A stretch of DNA of 64,000 nt from Gemmataceae bacterium (lineage in GTDB: Bacteria > Planctomycetota > Planctomycetia > Gemmatales > Gemmataceae): assembly GCA_901538445.1 (NCBI GenBank), contig LR594584.1:2947586-3011585 (forward strand). Direction: 5' to 3'. Below, piece after piece: positions 61,618 through 64,000 of the stretch. The notes below the pieces were generated by a model. That model made no database searches. It was not told the DNA's origin and saw nothing but the letters and a program-made list of their open reading frames with translations. The position numbers were made by a program, and so were the translations under genes. The first letter of the stretch is position 1. Every line of letters starts with the position of its first letter.

Positions 61618-61869
61618 CGAGCTCGCTTCGACGGAGCGCCGGGAGCCGATAAAATCGGCCTCGGTACCACAGTATGGGGCACCACCCATCGGGTCGTCGG
61701 AACCCTCAAAGAGAACGGCTCGTCCTTCCGGCTGATCCGCGAGGAGCTTCTGGGCGAGATCACGCGAACACAGGACGGCTACTCCGTCACCGCCATCCGC
61801 GATCGCCCGAATGACGGGCCGTTCCGGCTCGCGGCCACTTTGGTGCTCATCATGTGGAGAAAGCCGTGA
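61618..61869 (+). pseudogene. Start-less coding remnant
   Basis: An open frame without a start, ending at TGA 61867-61869. It reads DKIGLGTTVWGTTHRVVGTL..SSFRLIREELLGEITR, then VTAIRDRPNDGPFRLAATLVL. It is preceded by TAG at 61615-61617. The codon pattern looks coding; probably the tail of a lost gene. Confidence 0.3.
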
Positions 61870-63485
61870 AGCGTGAGCCTCGCCCCACGATCGGCATCGC
61901 CCGAACTCACGCATCATCGCACGCGCCCGGCAGTGCCCGTTCCCGACTTCTGCTACGCCGCCGACACAAGATCGTTTGGGCTGTCGTATCCCTGGTGCTG
62001 TCCTGCTGCCTTGGGGGGCGACTCAACGCTGCTGATGGGGCGAACCCAACTCCCCCCGCGGGTGCCGCGAACCCCGATTCGTTTCGCTCCGAGGACCTCA
62101 TCATCCCCGCCGGCGACCGCCAGTTGGCCGGAACCTTGTACACACCCCGGTCCGGGCCGCCGGCCCCCGCCGTGGTCTTCGTCCACGGTGCGGGACCGGG
62201 CGTGCGCGGCGACCGCTACCACGAATTGGCCCGGCACTTTGCCCGAAAAGGTGTGGCCGCCCTGATCTACGATAAGCGGGGGTGCGGCGCGTCCACGGGC
62301 GACTGGACGCGGGCCGGCATGCAGGACCTGGCAGACGACGCGTTGGCCTGCGTGCAGTTGCTCCGCGGCCGGGCGGACGTCAACCCGAATCGGGTCGGCC
62401 TGTGGGGACTGAGCCAGGGGGCGAGCGTCATCCCCATCGCGGCCGCCCGCACCCCGGACGTGGCCTTCGTGATCGCCGTGGGAGGCTGTCTGGACTTCGA
62501 AGAGCAAATGCGCTTCTTCCGGGCCAACGTCTTTCGCCGCCTCGGTCATCCGCCGGCCGCATTGGACCTCGCCAACAAGGCCTCTCTGATCCAGGTCGAT
62601 CTCAGCAACCGCGTCCGCTCCGGGCGTTTGCCGGCCCCGCGGGCGTGGCGAGACTCCTGCCGGTTCGAATACGACCTCGACCAGGCAGTGGTCTGGCGAC
62701 AGGTCCGCCAGCCCGTCCTCGCCGTCTACGGCGAAAAGGATCGGCACGTGCCACTGGCGGAGAACATCGCCGGGCTGTCCGCGGCCGTGGAGCGGTCCGG
62801 CAACCGGGACTTCACGCTGATCATTTACCCCGACGCGAGACACTCCATCGGCAGAACGCGGACCGGCGAACAGAACGAACCGTGGGCCGGCTACGTCCCC
62901 GAGTATCTGGACGACATGACCGATTGGGTCCTGCAACAGGCCGGCGGGGTCAAGAGGCCCGACGGGTGGCCGCAGCGGGGCCGGGCCGGGGAGTCGTACC
63001 AACCCTTTCCCGCCGAGCGGTACGATCGCCTCAGGTGGTACGGCAACGGCCCGGTCCAGGCGATCCAGTTCGTCGTCTTTGTGGTGGCGTTTCTCGTCGG
63101 CGCGGTGGCCGGGACCGTCCGCTTGGTTCGCGGGCGGCGCCGCGATCCGGCTCCGGCGGCCGCCCGGGTGAGGGACTGGCTGACGCCGGTGGCGACCGGT
63201 GTGAGCGTCCTGAACCTGGCGCTGTTGACCGGCCTGGTTGCTCTCACGCTCGGCCTCGCTAACCAATTGGAACCGAGCTATCCCGGGGTGTTGAACTGGC
63301 TGCCTTTGGCTGGTTCGTTGTCGGTCGGTTTGACGCTGACGTTGTTGGCGCTTCTTGGCGCACGTTGGCGTGCGCCGTCGGGCTCCCGACGAAAAAGGAT
63401 CGGTCGGGTCCTGTTCGCGATCTGCGCGATCGCATTCGTCCCGTTCCTGCACTACTGGAACCTTCTGGGGCTGGCCTGGCGCTGA
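61866..63485 (+). CDS. Secreted/membrane alpha/beta hydrolase with C-terminal helices
   Basis: 539 residues from GTG 61866 (GGAG eight bases upstream; ATG 61854 in frame is possible). After a basic N-terminus a signal-like hydrophobic stretch (VWAVVSLVLSCCLGG) is followed by a hydrolase domain: VVFVHGAG, nucleophile in WGLSQGASV, Asp in YGEKDRHVP, His in PDARHSIGR. The C-terminal region has three hydrophobic helices. It probably acts outside the cytoplasmic membrane. Substrate unknown. Confidence 0.85.
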   Translation: MKREPRPTIGIARTHASSHAPGSARSRLLLRRRHKIVWAVVSLVLSCCLGGRLNAADGANPTPPAGAANPDSFRSEDLIIPAGDRQLAGTLYTPRSGPPAPAVVFVHGAGPGVRGDRYHELARHFARKGVAALIYDKRGCGASTGDWTRAGMQDLADDALACVQLLRGRADVNPNRVGLWGLSQGASVIPIAAARTPDVAFVIAVGGCLDFEEQMRFFRANVFRRLGHPPAALDLANKASLIQVDLSNRVRSGRLPAPRAWRDSCRFEYDLDQAVVWRQVRQPVLAVYGEKDRHVPLAENIAGLSAAVERSGNRDFTLIIYPDARHSIGRTRTGEQNEPWAGYVPEYLDDMTDWVLQQAGGVKRPDGWPQRGRAGESYQPFPAERYDRLRWYGNGPVQAIQFVVFVVAFLVGAVAGTVRLVRGRRRDPAPAAARVRDWLTPVATGVSVLNLALLTGLVALTLGLANQLEPSYPGVLNWLPLAGSLSVGLTLTLLALLGARWRAPSGSRRKRIGRVLFAICAIAFVPFLHYWNLLGLAWR

Positions 63486-63666
63486 CCGCGCTCGAACGGT
63501 AGGAGCCGCGGTGTGGCCGGAGCGTCCCACTTCTCAGCACTCACGCCGTGAAGCGAGCGGGACAAATCTCGACCGAATGGCCGGGTTTCCATTTTTCCGT
63601 GACGCGCCGCCGCACATGCCCACAAGATGGATAGCGAGCCGAGGTGGTTCGCTCGTGGAGGTTTCG

Positions 63667-64000
63667 ATGTCGCACGCCGCTCTCTCCGTGATCGTCGCCC
63701 GTGCGTCGCGATCCGCCGATCCGTCCCCGGAAACCGACGGCGGGTTGCTCGCCCGGTTCGCCGCCACCCGCGATGACGTGGCGTTTACCGAACTCGTGCG
63801 CCGGCTCGGCCCGATGGTCCTGGGCGTGTGCCGTCGGGTCGCACGAGACACCCATCTTGCAGAGGATGCGTTTCAGACCGCGTTCGTCGTACTCGCCCGC
63901 CGCGCCGCGGACGTTCGCCCGCCCGAAGCCGTTCGGGGCTGGCTGTACGGGGTCGCGGTCCGCACCGCTCAGGAGGCCCGCGCCATGTCCGCCCGTCGCC
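63667..64000 (+). CDS. Planctomycete ECF-type sigma factor, cut by right edge
   Basis: Visible 111 residues from ATG 63667 (GGAGG six bases upstream). Region 2: FAATRDDVAFTELVRRLGPMVLGVCRRVARDTHLAEDAFQTAFVVLARRA, then GWLYGVAVRTAQEARA. This is an ECF sigma-70 group common in Planctomycetes, sometimes fused to WD40 repeats. The right edge cuts it before region 4. Confidence 0.9.
   Translation, partial: MSHAALSVIVARASRSADPSPETDGGLLARFAATRDDVAFTELVRRLGPMVLGVCRRVARDTHLAEDAFQTAFVVLARRAADVRPPEAVRGWLYGVAVRTAQEARAMSARR

Noticed and set aside
1-64000. CRISPR array
   Set aside because: No regularly spaced direct repeats were seen; the GTGTCGAA array at 4618-4900 is too short and inverted.
1-64000. 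tRNA genes or an attachment site
   Set aside because: None recognised by eye, but a covariance search would be needed to exclude them.

Overview
The window looks like part of a planctomycete chromosome, most likely a member of the Gemmataceae. It is GC-rich, and it carries protein types I associate with that family: a TIGR02996 repeat-companion domain, two paralogues ending in an ADALQDAGC / W-V-D-LLG motif, GYF_2/DUF4339 domains, and an ECF sigma factor cut by the right edge. This assignment rests on recognition of families, not on a search. Much of the window is accessory DNA and mobile-element debris between blocks of ordinary chromosomal genes.

Layout. 1-10.7 kb is a phage- or integrative-element-like replication block on the + strand: DNA methyltransferase (cut by the left edge), Sak4-like ATPase, SSB/DUF669-like protein, primase-helicase, a striking two-sided array of GTGTCGAA motifs, a family A DNA polymerase and four small unknowns. 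10.8-17.5 kb holds Gemmata-type hypotheticals, a PRGYW-motif protein paired with an ankyrin-like protein, an XRE regulator, a GYF_2 protein and a DsbA-family oxidoreductase; a cyclophilin lipoprotein faces them. 18.7-27.2 kb is one long minus-strand gene set that includes a MoxR AAA+ ATPase, a PAPS-reductase-like PP-loop protein, a VWA protein and a probable sliding-clamp-like protein. 27.3-41.3 kb is a defence-like locus: a four-gene, overlapping minus-strand operon (membrane-anchored protein, unknown, about 1950-aa DUF1998-type helicase, Cas4/AddB-like nuclease). Downstream of it an IS630 element is itself split by an IS4 element, followed by a 252-aa unknown gene.

42.4-49.6 kb contains a SEC-C/DUF5677 protein, a DUF2075 nuclease-helicase gene broken by an IS66 element (8-bp target duplication; tnpC carries an amber codon), and a retron-like reverse transcriptase with a candidate msr-msd RNA just upstream, then a TIGR02996 protein. 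49.7-54.3 kb is a four-gene operon of a C5 cytosine methyltransferase, a GHKL ATPase and two unknowns, probably a restriction-like defence system. 54.6-64 kb has a second, truncated IS66, two secreted small proteins, a VOC protein, two alpha/beta hydrolases, zinc-binding small proteins and the sigma factor.

How it works together. The left block looks able to copy DNA as a semi-autonomous element. The middle and right blocks form a defence island, shown by helicase-nuclease, retron, methyltransferase-ATPase and HEPN-type genes lying side by side and being repeatedly hit by insertion sequences.
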